Below the pieces are notes generated by a model, which did not search any database, was not told the origin of the DNA, and saw nothing but the letters and a program-made list of their open reading frames with translations. From assembly GCF_009707365.1 (NCBI RefSeq), contig NZ_CP046122.1, positions 1,922,001 through 1,986,000 on the forward strand: a DNA stretch of 64,000 nucleotides, written 5' to 3'. The DNA is from Microlunatus sp. Gsoil 973. Lineage in GTDB: Bacteria > Actinomycetota > Actinomycetes > Propionibacteriales > Propionibacteriaceae. Below are positions 17,090 to 25,438 of this stretch, piece after piece. Made by a program: the position numbers and the translations under genes. Each line of letters opens with the position of its first letter. Positions within the stretch are counted from its first letter, which is position 1.

Positions 17090-18867
17090 TGCCGGGCCGA
17101 ACCGGAACGGGGCGCCGTACCCGGGCCGGTCGGGCGTGGCGACGCACGCTTCGCAAGGTTCGCAGAACCGTGGCCCGAAACAGCAAGGTGAGGAAGCCGG
17201 CGGCGAGCCGTCGATCGGGATCCCTGGCCAGCCACTTTCCGGACTCGGCCCTTGAGCCCTTGGACCGCGTCGTTGTCGTGGCAATCCACGCCGGCAGAAA
17301 CGTCGGCCGGGACATCGTCGCCCAGTTCGGCGATTCCACGGTGACGGTGCTCTCCGCGAGACCTCGTGCTACCTGGACCCTGGCGGACTACGGCGCACGC
17401 CACATGGTGACGAAGTCGATGGGCGACTTGAACTGGCATCTCCGCAAGATCGGGCCGGTCGACGCAATCATCGACGTCAGCAAGGACCCTGCCTATCCCG
17501 CCGCCTCGGTCTGGGATTCGCTCTTCCTGCACCTGCGTAACGGCGGGGTCTATGCAGTGCGTCAGCCGGACCGACCGGCACGGGCGGACGTCGAGTTCGC
17601 CCAGCGACTCGCCCGGGCGGCGATCGCTGCCAATGACGCCCCGGCAGCGTTCAACTCGGCAGTGAGCGGCGTCAACTTCGTCGACGGCTGGACAGTGATC
17701 ACCAAACGCGGCAACCACTACCTGCGGATGCGCGACGCACATGTCGACCGGATGCTCCCGACCCGACGTTCGAATGCGACCGTCGAACTGCTCCGACGGA
17801 TGCCCGCCGGCGAGCTGGTCAGTCGGGCTACCGTGACGTCGCACCGCTCGGGAGTACCGATAGGGCACCTGGATCTCGTTCTTCCCTACCCGGCCATGAA
17901 TCTGCGTCACTACACCGGCAAGGTCGCAGTCGCCGGCCACAGCCTGCTGTACGCCGACGGGGTCATCCTTCCCGAGTCGTTCCGGCACCATCTCGCCCGT
18001 GGCGGGCTGCGCAACTCAAAGCTCGTCCGAGTGGACCGCCAGTTCTCGATCGTGCCGGACCGACTGCGACCCACCCGGACGCTCCCCGGTGACTACTACT
18101 TCTTGGACTGCCCGTTCCCCGGCCACTTCGGCCACATGACCACCGAGGCCCTGTCCAGGCTGTGGGGTTGGCGAGAGGCCAAGGAGCGCTTCCCCGATCT
18201 CAAGGCCATCTTCCATATCCGCTGGCCGAACGAGCGACCGCCAACCATGGAGAAAGCCCTCTTCCGGGCGTACGGCATCCTGGATGAGGACATCGTCTGT
18301 CTGGATCAACCGGTCTTCGTCGAATCGATCGTCGGCGTCACGCCGATGTTCCACAACCAGGTGCCGCACTACGTCCATCCACAGTTGCGTGGCGTCTGGC
18401 AGACGATCTCGGACAACCTGGCCAAACCGCCCGCCAAGCCGACTCCGCGGTTGTTCGTCTCGCGCAGGCCCAGTCGGAATCGCAGCTGCCGCAACGCGCC
18501 CCAGGTCGAGGCGTTGTTCGCCGAATACGGCTTCACGATCGTCTATCCCGAGGACTGGTCGATGCCCGAGCAGGCGGGCCTGTTCCGGGATGCCGAGGTG
18601 GTCGCCGGATTCGTCGGCTCGGGCATGTTCAACATCCTGTACGCGACGAAGCTGCGCCAGTTGATCTTGCTCGGACATGAGGCGTACACCGCCCGCAACG
18701 AGTACCTTTTCGCTGCCGTGCTCGGCGGTGCTGTCGACTACTTCTGGTCAACTCCGGACAAACACCATCCGCCTGGCAGGTGGTCCAACGAGGCGTTCGT
18801 CTCGGACTGGGAGTTCGACTTCGAACGCAACGAGGCAGAGCTGCGGAGCCTGTTGGATCGCCTCTAG
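17089..18867 (+). CDS. GT61 family glycosyltransferase, paralogue of 2441-4276
   Basis: The 592-residue protein mirrors the first GT61 protein along its length: a basic N-terminal leader, a Rossmann-like stretch (VDAIIDVSKDP...LFLHLRNGGVYAV), a linker ending in NHYLRMRDAHVDRMLP, then the GT61 domain with YFLDCPFPGHFGHMTTEALS, RLFVSRRPSRNRSC and FVGSGMFNILYA. It should transfer a sugar to an envelope glycan. ATG 17089 overlaps the sepH stop (TGATG); a GTG at 17086 would add one residue. The overlap makes translational coupling to sepH likely. The 3' end shares CTAG with the convergent ndh gene (both stops overlap), giving a 4-nt tail-to-tail overlap inside CGCCT-CT-AGGCG. Confidence 0.8.
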   Translation: MPGRTGTGRRTRAGRAWRRTLRKVRRTVARNSKVRKPAASRRSGSLASHFPDSALEPLDRVVVVAIHAGRNVGRDIVAQFGDSTVTVLSARPRATWTLADYGARHMVTKSMGDLNWHLRKIGPVDAIIDVSKDPAYPAASVWDSLFLHLRNGGVYAVRQPDRPARADVEFAQRLARAAIAANDAPAAFNSAVSGVNFVDGWTVITKRGNHYLRMRDAHVDRMLPTRRSNATVELLRRMPAGELVSRATVTSHRSGVPIGHLDLVLPYPAMNLRHYTGKVAVAGHSLLYADGVILPESFRHHLARGGLRNSKLVRVDRQFSIVPDRLRPTRTLPGDYYFLDCPFPGHFGHMTTEALSRLWGWREAKERFPDLKAIFHIRWPNERPPTMEKALFRAYGILDEDIVCLDQPVFVESIVGVTPMFHNQVPHYVHPQLRGVWQTISDNLAKPPAKPTPRLFVSRRPSRNRSCRNAPQVEALFAEYGFTIVYPEDWSMPEQAGLFRDAEVVAGFVGSGMFNILYATKLRQLILLGHEAYTARNEYLFAAVLGGAVDYFWSTPDKHHPPGRWSNEAFVSDWEFDFERNEAELRSLLDRL

Positions 18868-20201
18868 GCGGCTGGGCGGACGTGATCATCGTCCGCGGCG
18901 GCGTCGACGAACGCCTGACGCGGATGCTGAACCGGTTCCAGGGAGACCAGGTCGCGGCCGAAGACCGCCTGGGTCACCCAGCCCGCGGCCACCCGGACCT
19001 TGCGTTCCCACATCGGCACGGCCAACACGTGGTAACCACGATGGATGAGCCAGGCCGGCGGCCCCGTGATTACCAACCGGTGGTACTGGAAGATCCCCCG
19101 GCCGATGCCGAGGGTGGCGACCACGCCGATGCTGTGGTGGACGTACGGCCTCAGCTTCCCGCCGTGCAGTTGTGCGGCGATGTTGCGGCCGACGCGCTTG
19201 CCCTGCCGTACGGCATGCTGAGCGTTCGGCACGGTCCGCGCTCCGGGGACGTCCGAGGCCAGGTCGGGGATCAGTGCGTCGTCGCCGGCGGCCCAGGCAT
19301 CGACGATCGGCAGGTCGTCGCTGCCGACCCGCAGATCCGGGCGGACGATCAGCAGACCGGAGCGGTCGGTCGGGAGATCGGTGTGTCTGCTGATCACCTC
19401 GGTCGCCGCGTTGCCGGCGGTCCAGATGATCAGGTCACTGTCGAACTCCTCGCCGTCGGACAGCACCAGGTGGCCGTTCTCGGCGGAGATCAGACTGGTG
19501 CGCAGATGGACGCGCGCCCCGCGGTCCCGCAGCGAGCGGACCACCCATCGGGCGGGTTCGGTGCCGACCTCGGGCAACACCCGCTCCTTGGCCTCGACCA
19601 GGTGGAACGTGAGGTCGTCGGGTCCCAGTTCCGGATACCGTTTGATCATCGCCGAGGCCAGCGACAACAACTCGCCCAAGACCTCGATGCCGGTGAAACC
19701 TCCTCCGACGACGGTGAAGGTCAGCAGCCGGGTGCGCTGCCGGCCCGCCGGTAGCACGGCCGCCCGGTCCAGCGCGGTCAGCACCCTGTCCCGCACCGCC
19801 ACTGCTTCTTCGACGTGCTTGAAGCCGATCGCGTGCTCCCGCAGCCCCGGAACCGGAAAGGTTCGGGTGACCGCTCCCGCCGTGACAAGGATGATGTCGT
19901 AGTCGATCGTCATCGTCCCGCCGTCCACGGGCTGTACGGTCACCGCCCTGTGCTCATGATCGACAGCCGTCACCCGACCCGAGATCAGGCGCGTCCGTTT
20001 CAGGTGCCGTCGGTGCGAAACCGCGGCATGACGCGGCTCGATCGATCCCGCCGCGACCTCCGGCAGGAACGGCTGATAGGTCATGTACGGACGCGGGTCG
20101 ATCATCATCAACTCCGCCTCTTTGCGGGACAGCCGCCGTTCCAGTGTCCGGGCGGCGTAGAAACCTGCATAGCCCCCACCCACGATGAGGATGCGTCGCA
20201 T
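18864..20201 (-). CDS. ndh: Type II NADH dehydrogenase (NDH-2), FAD-dependent
   Basis: NDH-2 oxidises NADH and passes electrons to quinone at the membrane without pumping protons. The 445-residue protein has the FAD-binding GGGYAGFYAA at 8-17, the ATYQPFLPEVAAG-like quinone-reductase segment (MTYQPFLPEVAAGSI), the NAD-binding VVGGGFTGIEVLGEL near 165, and AWAAGDDA near the second FAD contact. The C-terminal third (GIGRGIFQYHRLVITGPPAWLIHRGYHVLAVPMWERKV) is the usual membrane-contact region. AAGGGAG precedes ATG 20201. An ECF41-type promoter sequence lies at 20229-20255, placing it next to and possibly under the sigma factor encoded divergently. Length is normal for the family. Confidence 0.9.
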   Translation of the reverse strand: MRRILIVGGGYAGFYAARTLERRLSRKEAELMMIDPRPYMTYQPFLPEVAAGSIEPRHAAVSHRRHLKRTRLISGRVTAVDHEHRAVTVQPVDGGTMTIDYDIILVTAGAVTRTFPVPGLREHAIGFKHVEEAVAVRDRVLTALDRAAVLPAGRQRTRLLTFTVVGGGFTGIEVLGELLSLASAMIKRYPELGPDDLTFHLVEAKERVLPEVGTEPARWVVRSLRDRGARVHLRTSLISAENGHLVLSDGEEFDSDLIIWTAGNAATEVISRHTDLPTDRSGLLIVRPDLRVGSDDLPIVDAWAAGDDALIPDLASDVPGARTVPNAQHAVRQGKRVGRNIAAQLHGGKLRPYVHHSIGVVATLGIGRGIFQYHRLVITGPPAWLIHRGYHVLAVPMWERKVRVAAGWVTQAVFGRDLVSLEPVQHPRQAFVDAAADDDHVRPAA

Positions 20202-20228
20202 TGTTGCTCCCTTTCTCTCACCAATGAA

Positions 20229-20255
20229 GACCGTGCAGCCGGCCCGAATGTGACA
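20229..20255 (-). promoter_or_regulatory. ECF41-type promoter sequence before ndh
   Basis: Read on the minus strand, TGTCACA is followed after exactly 16 nt by GGTC. The known ECF41 promoter consensus is TGTCACA, 16 nt, CGTC, so only one base differs. The predicted start site is about 20 nt before ATG 20201. The same pair with the same spacing and the same GGTC occurs at 21210-21236. Confidence 0.6.
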
Positions 20256-20299
20256 GCCGGCCCGGATGAGAGACTGTCACCCATCGAAGGGGTGATCGG

Positions 20300-21183
20300 G
20301 TGACGACGCGGACGGCGGAATATCAGCAGGACTACCAGCGGCTGCGCCCGCGGCTCTTCGGCATCGCCTACCGGATGTTGGGCAGCGTCGCCGACGCGGG
20401 AGGACATCCTCCAGGAGGTCTGGATCCGATGGCAGGACTACCCCCACGAGAACGTCGACAACGTCGACGCGTTCCCTCACCTCGATCACCACCCGGTTGG
20501 CGATCAACCTCAGCCAATCCGCCCGCAAACGGCGTGAGACGTACGTCGGTCCGTGGCTGCCGGAGCCGATCGACACCAGCGCCGACCCGGCACTCGGCGC
20601 CGAGCGATCGGAGGCGCTCTCCCTCGGCATCCTGGTGCTGCTGGAGAAGCTGACGCCGACCCAGCGGGCCGCCTACGTGCTGCGGGAGGCGTTCGACTAC
20701 CCGTACGACCAGATCGGCGCGATCATCGGCCAAACACCGGAAAGCAGCCGGCAGTTGGTCAGCCGGGCACGCCGTCTGGTCAACAACGGGAAACGGAACC
20801 GGATCGGCGCCGACCGACACCGGCAGCTCGTCGACACCTTCGTCGCCGCCGCGAAGACCGGCGACATCGACGAGCTGGAAGCACTCTTCGCCCAGGACGT
20901 CGTGTCCTATTCCGACGGCGGCGGCAAGCCGGGCACCAAGGCCGCCAGAAACCCGGTGGCCGGTCGCGAACGGGTGGCCCGGTTCATCGCGTCCTTCGCC
21001 GGACACTTCTGGACCGATGCGCTCATCGAACCGATCGAGATCAACGGCGATGCTGCGATCCGGCTGTCCCGGGAGGGACGGACCTACACGATCGTCACGA
21101 TCACGGCGGGTCCCGACGGCATCGATCAGATCCTCTGGATGATGAATCCGGACAAGATCACCTCGTTCAGCACGGGTGGCTGA
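20300..21183 (+). pseudogene. ECF41-family sigma factor with two +1 frameshifts
   Basis: The pieces together make a full ECF41 sigma factor: sigma-2 start YQRLRPRLFGIAYRMLGSVADA in frame one; EDILQEVWIRWQDYPHEN in the next frame after one extra G in the GGG at 20398-20400; then LTSITTRLAINLSQ in the third frame after one extra C in the CCC at 20474-20476. From there the rest is intact: the WLPEP linker motif, sigma-4 (LTPTQRAAYVLREAF, SSRQLVSRARRLV), and the C-terminal SnoaL-like domain with the DGGGK motif. WLPEP and DGGGK are diagnostic for ECF41. GTG 20300 follows AAGGGG. If the frameshifts are real the protein is dead; if they are sequencing errors this is a normal gene of about 294 codons. 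Confidence 0.85.
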
Positions 21184-21209
21184 CCTGTCCAGGCGTGTCG
21201 CCGATCCAC

Positions 21210-21236
21210 TGTCACAGCAGCGCCCGGTGTCCGGTC
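21210..21236 (+). promoter_or_regulatory. ECF41-type promoter sequence before the SDR gene
   Basis: TGTCACA (21210-21216), 16 nt, GGTC (21233-21236). It matches the ECF41 consensus except for one base and is identical in both boxes and spacing to the site in front of ndh. It starts 70 nt before ATG 21280, a normal distance for a transcript with a ribosome site. Confidence 0.6.
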
Positions 21237-21279
21237 GATCAGGGTGGAACATCCGATCGAACACCAAGGAGAACCCATG

Positions 21280-22053
21280 CGCATCGCTGTTGTCGGAGCC
21301 ACCGGACTCGTCGGCTCAGCCCTGGTTGCGGCAGCCCGGGAAGCCGGTCACGACGTCATCGCGCTGTCCCGGGAGACGGGCACCGACGTACTGAACCCTG
21401 CCGGCCTCGATCAGCAACTCGGCGGAGCCGCGGCACTGATCAACGTCGTCCAGAGCCCGAGCCTGGAGGAAGAGGACTCGAAGGCATTCTTCATCACCGC
21501 AGCGAACAATCTGGCCGCGGCGGCAAAGGCCGCCGGCGTCCAGCGGACCGTCGTGCTGTCCATCGTCGGCGTCGACCAGGTCGCTTCCGGCGAAGACGCC
21601 GGCACCGGTTTCGACGGCTACTACCGAGCCAAGTACGCCCAGGAGCTGGCCACGACGAAGGCAGCGCCCGGTGCCCGGATCGTTCGCTCCACCCAGTTCC
21701 ACGACATCGCCCGCCAGGCGATCGGCTGGGGGCTGGACGGCGACCGGACCGTCATCCCCGACCTTCGCATCCAGCCGGTCGCCGTGCCCGCCATGGTCGA
21801 GGTCCTGATCGGTGCCGCAACCGGCGAGATCGCCGGTGAGGTCATCGAGGTCGGCGGGCCCGGTGAGGAACAGGTCGCCGAACTGTCCGCGCGGTATGCC
21901 GCACATGTCGGCGATCCGGTCACCGTCGTTCCCGGCCCGGTCGGCAAGCCGGTCGCCGACGGCATCCTGTTGCCGCATCCCGGCGCTCGGCTGGTCGGTC
22001 CGTCCTGGTCCGAATGGCTGGAAACGGTGCCTGTCCCCCAGCGGACGGCCTGA
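21280..22053 (+). CDS. NAD(P)-binding SDR/NmrA-like protein, ECF41 partner
   Basis: The 257-residue protein starts with the nucleotide-binding motif VVGATGLVGSALV at about residues 5-17 and has the atypical extended-SDR layout (VQRTVVLSIVGVD, then YYRAKYAQEL for the Tyr-x-x-x-Lys pair, RSTQFHDIARQAI). ECF41 sigma factors are commonly encoded beside a carboxymuconolactone decarboxylase, oxidoreductase or epimerase (COE protein); this gene fits that partner role. AAGGAGAACCC precedes ATG 21280, fixing the start. It lies 96 nt after the sigma-factor gene and carries its own ECF41-type promoter. The substrate is unknown. It ends 18 nt before the convergent nuclease gene. Confidence 0.82.
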   Translation, partial: RIAVVGATGLVGSALVAAAREAGHDVIALSRETGTDVLNPAGLDQQLGGAAALINVVQSPSLEEEDSKAFFITAANNLAAAAKAAGVQRTVVLSIVGVDQVASGEDAGTGFDGYYRAKYAQELATTKAAPGARIVRSTQFHDIARQAIGWGLDGDRTVIPDLRIQPVAVPAMVEVLIGAATGEIAGEVIEVGGPGEEQVAELSARYAAHVGDPVTVVPGPVGKPVADGILLPHPGARLVGPSWSEWLETVPVPQRTA

Positions 22054-22071
22054 GCAGCGACGCCCGGCCGG

Positions 22072-22995
22072 TCATGTCCTCAGCGACGCGGCCAGCCGGG
22101 CGTTGACTTCGGTGAAGGCCCGCCACTCCTGGGGAGTTTCGGCCACCCGCCGCCGACCCAGATCCTCGGCACACTCCCGGATCCGCCAACCGCGCATCCG
22201 GCCGTCCTGCCAACAGAACTGCACCAGAACCCCGTCGTGCCAGCCGTACAGGTCACAGCGGGTCCCGGATCGACCCACCGGGCCGACGGCCAGGCGCTGC
22301 GCCGCCAGCAGCCATTGGGCAGCCTCCAACTCGCTGTGGATCCGACCGGCCGTCTCATACGAATGCAATCGTGACGCGGTGTCGCGGCGATCCTCCAGTT
22401 CTGCCAGGAACTCCGCCACCGCTGCAGGTTCCCGGGAGAGCACCGCGATCACCGAAGTGATCATCCGGTCCCGGTCCGCCGCCGTGACGCCACGGATCCG
22501 ACCAAGATCACGTTCGGCACCGGTGAGCCGGTCACTGGCGTATCCCATCGGGTGGAGCCTCATGATCGCCGCGGCCAGCAGGCGTACCTTCACCCCACCG
22601 AGGAACGGGCCGAACATCAGTTCCTCATCCGGCGGGATTCCGGTCTCATGCAGCAGGCGCAGCCGCGCCGGATGCTGATCGAGGATGATCATCAGTGGCA
22701 CCTCCGCACCACCGATCACCCGGTTCCAGCGCGGCCGGGATTCCTCGAGCAGGTTGCGTTCCAGCCAACTCGCCTCGTGCGCCGACACGCACACCGCCGC
22801 TTCGATCCGGGCGATCCGCGGCACCATCCGACAAAGGTGTCGCCTTCCCCGAAGATCACCCCAATAGGAACGCACCCGGCGTCGCAGTCGGACCGCCCGG
22901 CCGATGTAGAGCGTCCGGCCCTCACTGTCCCGGAAGCGGTAGACACCCGGTTCCTCGGGCAGCCTGCTGATCACCTGCGGCGGGCCCGTCACCAT
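22072..22995 (-). CDS. GIY-YIG endonuclease, UvrC N-terminal-like (Cho-like)
   Basis: The 307-residue protein contains the UvrC-type nuclease domain: EEPGVYRFRDSEG and LYIGRAVRLRRRVRSYW (GIY and YIG strands, catalytic Arg) at about residues 13-45, then SAHEASWLERNLLEESRPRWN with the metal-binding Glu. The rest lacks the UvrC RNase H-like and helix-hairpin-helix regions, so it resembles the E. coli Cho nuclease, which makes an extra 3' incision in UvrAB-dependent repair. ATG 22995 is one base from the stop of the upstream rhodanese gene (TGAGATG), so the two are co-translated. A longer N-terminal reading up to 23103 would overlap the rhodanese gene and is not supported. Confidence 0.8.
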   Translation of the reverse strand: MVTGPPQVISRLPEEPGVYRFRDSEGRTLYIGRAVRLRRRVRSYWGDLRGRRHLCRMVPRIARIEAAVCVSAHEASWLERNLLEESRPRWNRVIGGAEVPLMIILDQHPARLRLLHETGIPPDEELMFGPFLGGVKVRLLAAAIMRLHPMGYASDRLTGAERDLGRIRGVTAADRDRMITSVIAVLSREPAAVAEFLAELEDRRDTASRLHSYETAGRIHSELEAAQWLLAAQRLAVGPVGRSGTRCDLYGWHDGVLVQFCWQDGRMRGWRIRECAEDLGRRRVAETPQEWRAFTEVNARLAASLRT

Positions 22996-22996
22996 C

Positions 22997-23830
22997 TCAC
23001 GGACGGTCACCGGTCGCGACCGGGCGAGCGGGGTCGGTGATCCAGTCGCTCCACGAACCCGGGTAGATGGTCGGCAACGGCAGTCCAGCGACGACCCGGG
23101 CAAGTGCGGTGTGTGCAGCGGTGATCCCCGATCCGCAATAGACGACCGTGGTCTGATCGGCGTCGGGGAAGTTGGCGAGGATCTCCGAGGGTCTCCGGAA
23201 CCGTCCGGAGTCGTCGACGTTGATCATGGACGGTACGTTGACCGCCCCCGGTATGTGACCAGCGACCGGGTCGATCGGCTCGGATTCTCCGGAATAGCGC
23301 TCCGCGCCGCGGACGTCGATGATCACCGGAGCTCGTCCGGCGGCGATCAATTCCGCGAGCTGATCACCGTCAACGCTCGGCAGCTGTCCCGGCCGGGCGA
23401 CGAAGTCGCCGGTTCCGGCCGGCTCGGGATCCCCACCCTCGGTCGGCAGCCCGGCCGCCGTCCAGGCCGCGTAGCCGCCGTTGAGCACTCGGACATCGCG
23501 ATGGCCGGCATCGGTCAGCATCCACCACAACCGAGCAGCGGCGAGCGCATTGTCCGCGTCGTAGACGACCACCGGTCGGTCCTCGTCGACCCCCACGCGC
23601 CGCATCGCCGCTTCGAACGCGGCTCGCTCAGGCAGCGGATGGCGGCCGCGGTTGCGCCGATGGTCGGACAGGTCGGCCTCCAGGTCCACCCAGCGGGCGC
23701 CCGGCAGGTGCGCCGCCAGGTAGTCCGGCCGGCAGGACGGGCCGCCGAGCCTCCAGCGGACGTCGAGCACGCTGGGTGGTCGGCCCTGATGGATCAATGC
23801 GGCCAGTTCCTCAACCTCGATCAGCGCCAT
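22997..23830 (-). CDS. Thiosulfate/3-mercaptopyruvate-type sulfurtransferase, tandem rhodanese
   Basis: The 277-residue protein has two rhodanese domains, the usual length for SseA-type enzymes. The first (about 1-140) lacks a catalytic cysteine; the second ends with VVYCGSGITAAHTALA, giving the active-site loop CGSGITA around Cys in the six-residue pattern of mercaptopyruvate/thiosulfate sulfurtransferases. The enzymes move sulfane sulfur to cyanide, thiols or other acceptors in the cytoplasm. ATG 23830 is chosen because AAGG lies a few bases upstream; an in-frame start at 23866 has no ribosome site. The gene is followed after one base by the GIY-YIG nuclease gene. Confidence 0.88.
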   Translation of the reverse strand: MALIEVEELAALIHQGRPPSVLDVRWRLGGPSCRPDYLAAHLPGARWVDLEADLSDHRRNRGRHPLPERAAFEAAMRRVGVDEDRPVVVYDADNALAAARLWWMLTDAGHRDVRVLNGGYAAWTAAGLPTEGGDPEPAGTGDFVARPGQLPSVDGDQLAELIAAGRAPVIIDVRGAERYSGESEPIDPVAGHIPGAVNVPSMINVDDSGRFRRPSEILANFPDADQTTVVYCGSGITAAHTALARVVAGLPLPTIYPGSWSDWITDPARPVATGDRP

Positions 23831-23899
23831 GCACCCATCCTTCTGGCCACCCGGTCCGCAGTGCAAGACCGCGCCGGACCCCTCGGAAAGGTCGGTGGT

Positions 23900-23905
23900 T
23901 AGGCT
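23900..23905 (+). promoter_or_regulatory. -10 box TAGGCT for a leaderless start at 23912
   Basis: TAGGCT ends 6 nt before GTG 23912. No ribosome-binding sequence is seen, consistent with a leaderless transcript. Confidence 0.5.
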
Positions 23906-23911
23906 GTTGCC

Positions 23912-25411
23912 GTGTCGACCACGTCCGCGACGTCACCGTCGCCATCAGCCCCACGTCTGGATCGTGCCACCCCGGAGAACCAGGGCGTTAGCTCCGCAGC
24001 CGTCAGCGCCTTCATCGACGCGATTGAGCAGGCCGCCCAGATCGAACTGCACAGCTTGATGATCTTGCGCCACGACCGGGTGATCGCCGAGGGCTGGTGG
24101 GCGCCGTACCGGCCGGAGCAGCTGCATCTGTTGTATTCGCTCAGCAAGAGCTTCACCTCGACGGCCGCCGGGCTAGCCGAGGCCGAGGGACTGCTGTCCC
24201 TGGATGACAAGGTCATCGACGTCTTCGGTGAGCACGCCGACGCCGTCGTCGACGAGCGCTCCCGCCGGCTGACGCTGCGGCACCTGGTACGGATGGCGTC
24301 CGGCCATCGCGAGGACGCGCTGCCGCGGGCCTACCAGAACTCCCCCGATGATCTTGTCCGCGGATTCCTCTCGGTACCGCTCGACGAGGAGCCCGGATCG
24401 ATCTTCTGCTACAACAACGCGGCGACCTTCGTCGTCGGCGCCGCCGTGCAGAAGCGGTCCGGACAGGATCTGGTCGACTTCCTGACCCCGCGGCTGTTCC
24501 GGCCGCTGGGCATCGACAACTGCTGGTGGCAGCGGGACACGCAGGGTCGCAATCTCGGCTTCTCCGGCCTGCACCTGACCAGCGAGTCGATCGCCCGCTT
24601 CGGACGACTGCTCATCGACGGCGGGCGGATCGGCGACCGGCAGCTCCTCGACCCGGAATGGCTCGCGACCGCCACCTCAGCCCAGACCGACAACAGCAGC
24701 CAGGAGAACCCGGACTGGCGGCGCGGCTACGGCTACCAGTTCTGGATGGGCCGGTACGGCTACCGCGGCGACGGTGCGTACGGGCAGCTCTGCGTCGTCC
24801 TCCCCGAGCACGACGCGGTCGTGGTCGCCACCGGCGCGTCGCCCGACATCCAGGGCATCATGAACCGGATCTGGGACATTCTGGTGCCGGCGTTCGGTGA
24901 TCAGGTGCTGCCGGCCGACGCGGCGGCGGCCGGTGCGTTGGCCGACCGGCTGGCCGGTCTGACGCTGACCCCGGTCGGGTCCGCGGCGTGGCAGCCACAG
25001 CCGGTTCCGGAGCCGACGATCAGCCCCGAGCAGAACCGCGACCCGGTCCAGGTGATCAAGGTCGAACCGGGTGACGGCACGGTGGTGCTCACCCTCGACC
25101 ATGGCGATCGGGGCGTCGGTGCTCCGCTGCGGCCGACGACCGATCAAGCAGTGGCGCTGCAGATCACCTGCGGGCTCGGTCATTGGACAGACAACACGAT
25201 CGCGATCGGCGATCACACGCTGTCCTGTGCCGGAAGTGCTGCGATCGGCGCCGACGGTGTCGTGGAGGCCGAACTCAGTTTCACCAACACGCCGCACCGG
25301 TTGCGGCTGCGGCACACCGCCGACGCGCCAACCCGGTCGGGCTGGATCACCGAACCGCTCGGCGAGCCGTATCCGGAGAACCTGGCGATCAAGGCCGTAC
25401 GGCTGGATTGA
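23912..25411 (+). CDS. Serine hydrolase of the beta-lactamase / PBP4* family
   Basis: The 499-residue protein has the class C-type active site: SLSK at 76-79 (nucleophile Ser76 and Lys79), YNN near residue 167, and a late GDGAYGQ in the place of the KTG box. There is no signal peptide, so a cytoplasmic esterase or peptidase is more likely than a resistance enzyme. The last 160 residues (after about 340) form an extra beta-rich domain, TVVLTLDHGDRG...LTLRHTAD, seen in several lipocalin-like C-terminal additions to such esterases (inference). GTG 23912 fits the leaderless box. It converges on the TPP-enzyme gene with a hairpin over both stops. Confidence 0.8.
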   Translation: MSTTSATSPSPSAPRLDRATPENQGVSSAAVSAFIDAIEQAAQIELHSLMILRHDRVIAEGWWAPYRPEQLHLLYSLSKSFTSTAAGLAEAEGLLSLDDKVIDVFGEHADAVVDERSRRLTLRHLVRMASGHREDALPRAYQNSPDDLVRGFLSVPLDEEPGSIFCYNNAATFVVGAAVQKRSGQDLVDFLTPRLFRPLGIDNCWWQRDTQGRNLGFSGLHLTSESIARFGRLLIDGGRIGDRQLLDPEWLATATSAQTDNSSQENPDWRRGYGYQFWMGRYGYRGDGAYGQLCVVLPEHDAVVVATGASPDIQGIMNRIWDILVPAFGDQVLPADAAAAGALADRLAGLTLTPVGSAAWQPQPVPEPTISPEQNRDPVQVIKVEPGDGTVVLTLDHGDRGVGAPLRPTTDQAVALQITCGLGHWTDNTIAIGDHTLSCAGSAAIGADGVVEAELSFTNTPHRLRLRHTADAPTRSGWITEPLGEPYPENLAIKAVRLD

Positions 25412-25438
25412 TCAGCTGCGTCCCGGCGCTGCGTCAAT
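25407..25438. terminator. Convergent hairpin over two stop codons
   Basis: ATTGA (25407-25411) pairs with TCAAT (25434-25438), and inside it CAGC pairs with GCTG, giving an interrupted 9-bp stem. Both TGA codons, one on each strand, lie in the outer stem. Confidence 0.35.

Noticed and set aside
20275-20281. TGTCACC before the ECF41 sigma gene as an autoregulatory promoter
   Set aside because: Sixteen nt downstream reads GGGT rather than CGTC or GGTC and the start site would fall inside the gene, so I do not call it.
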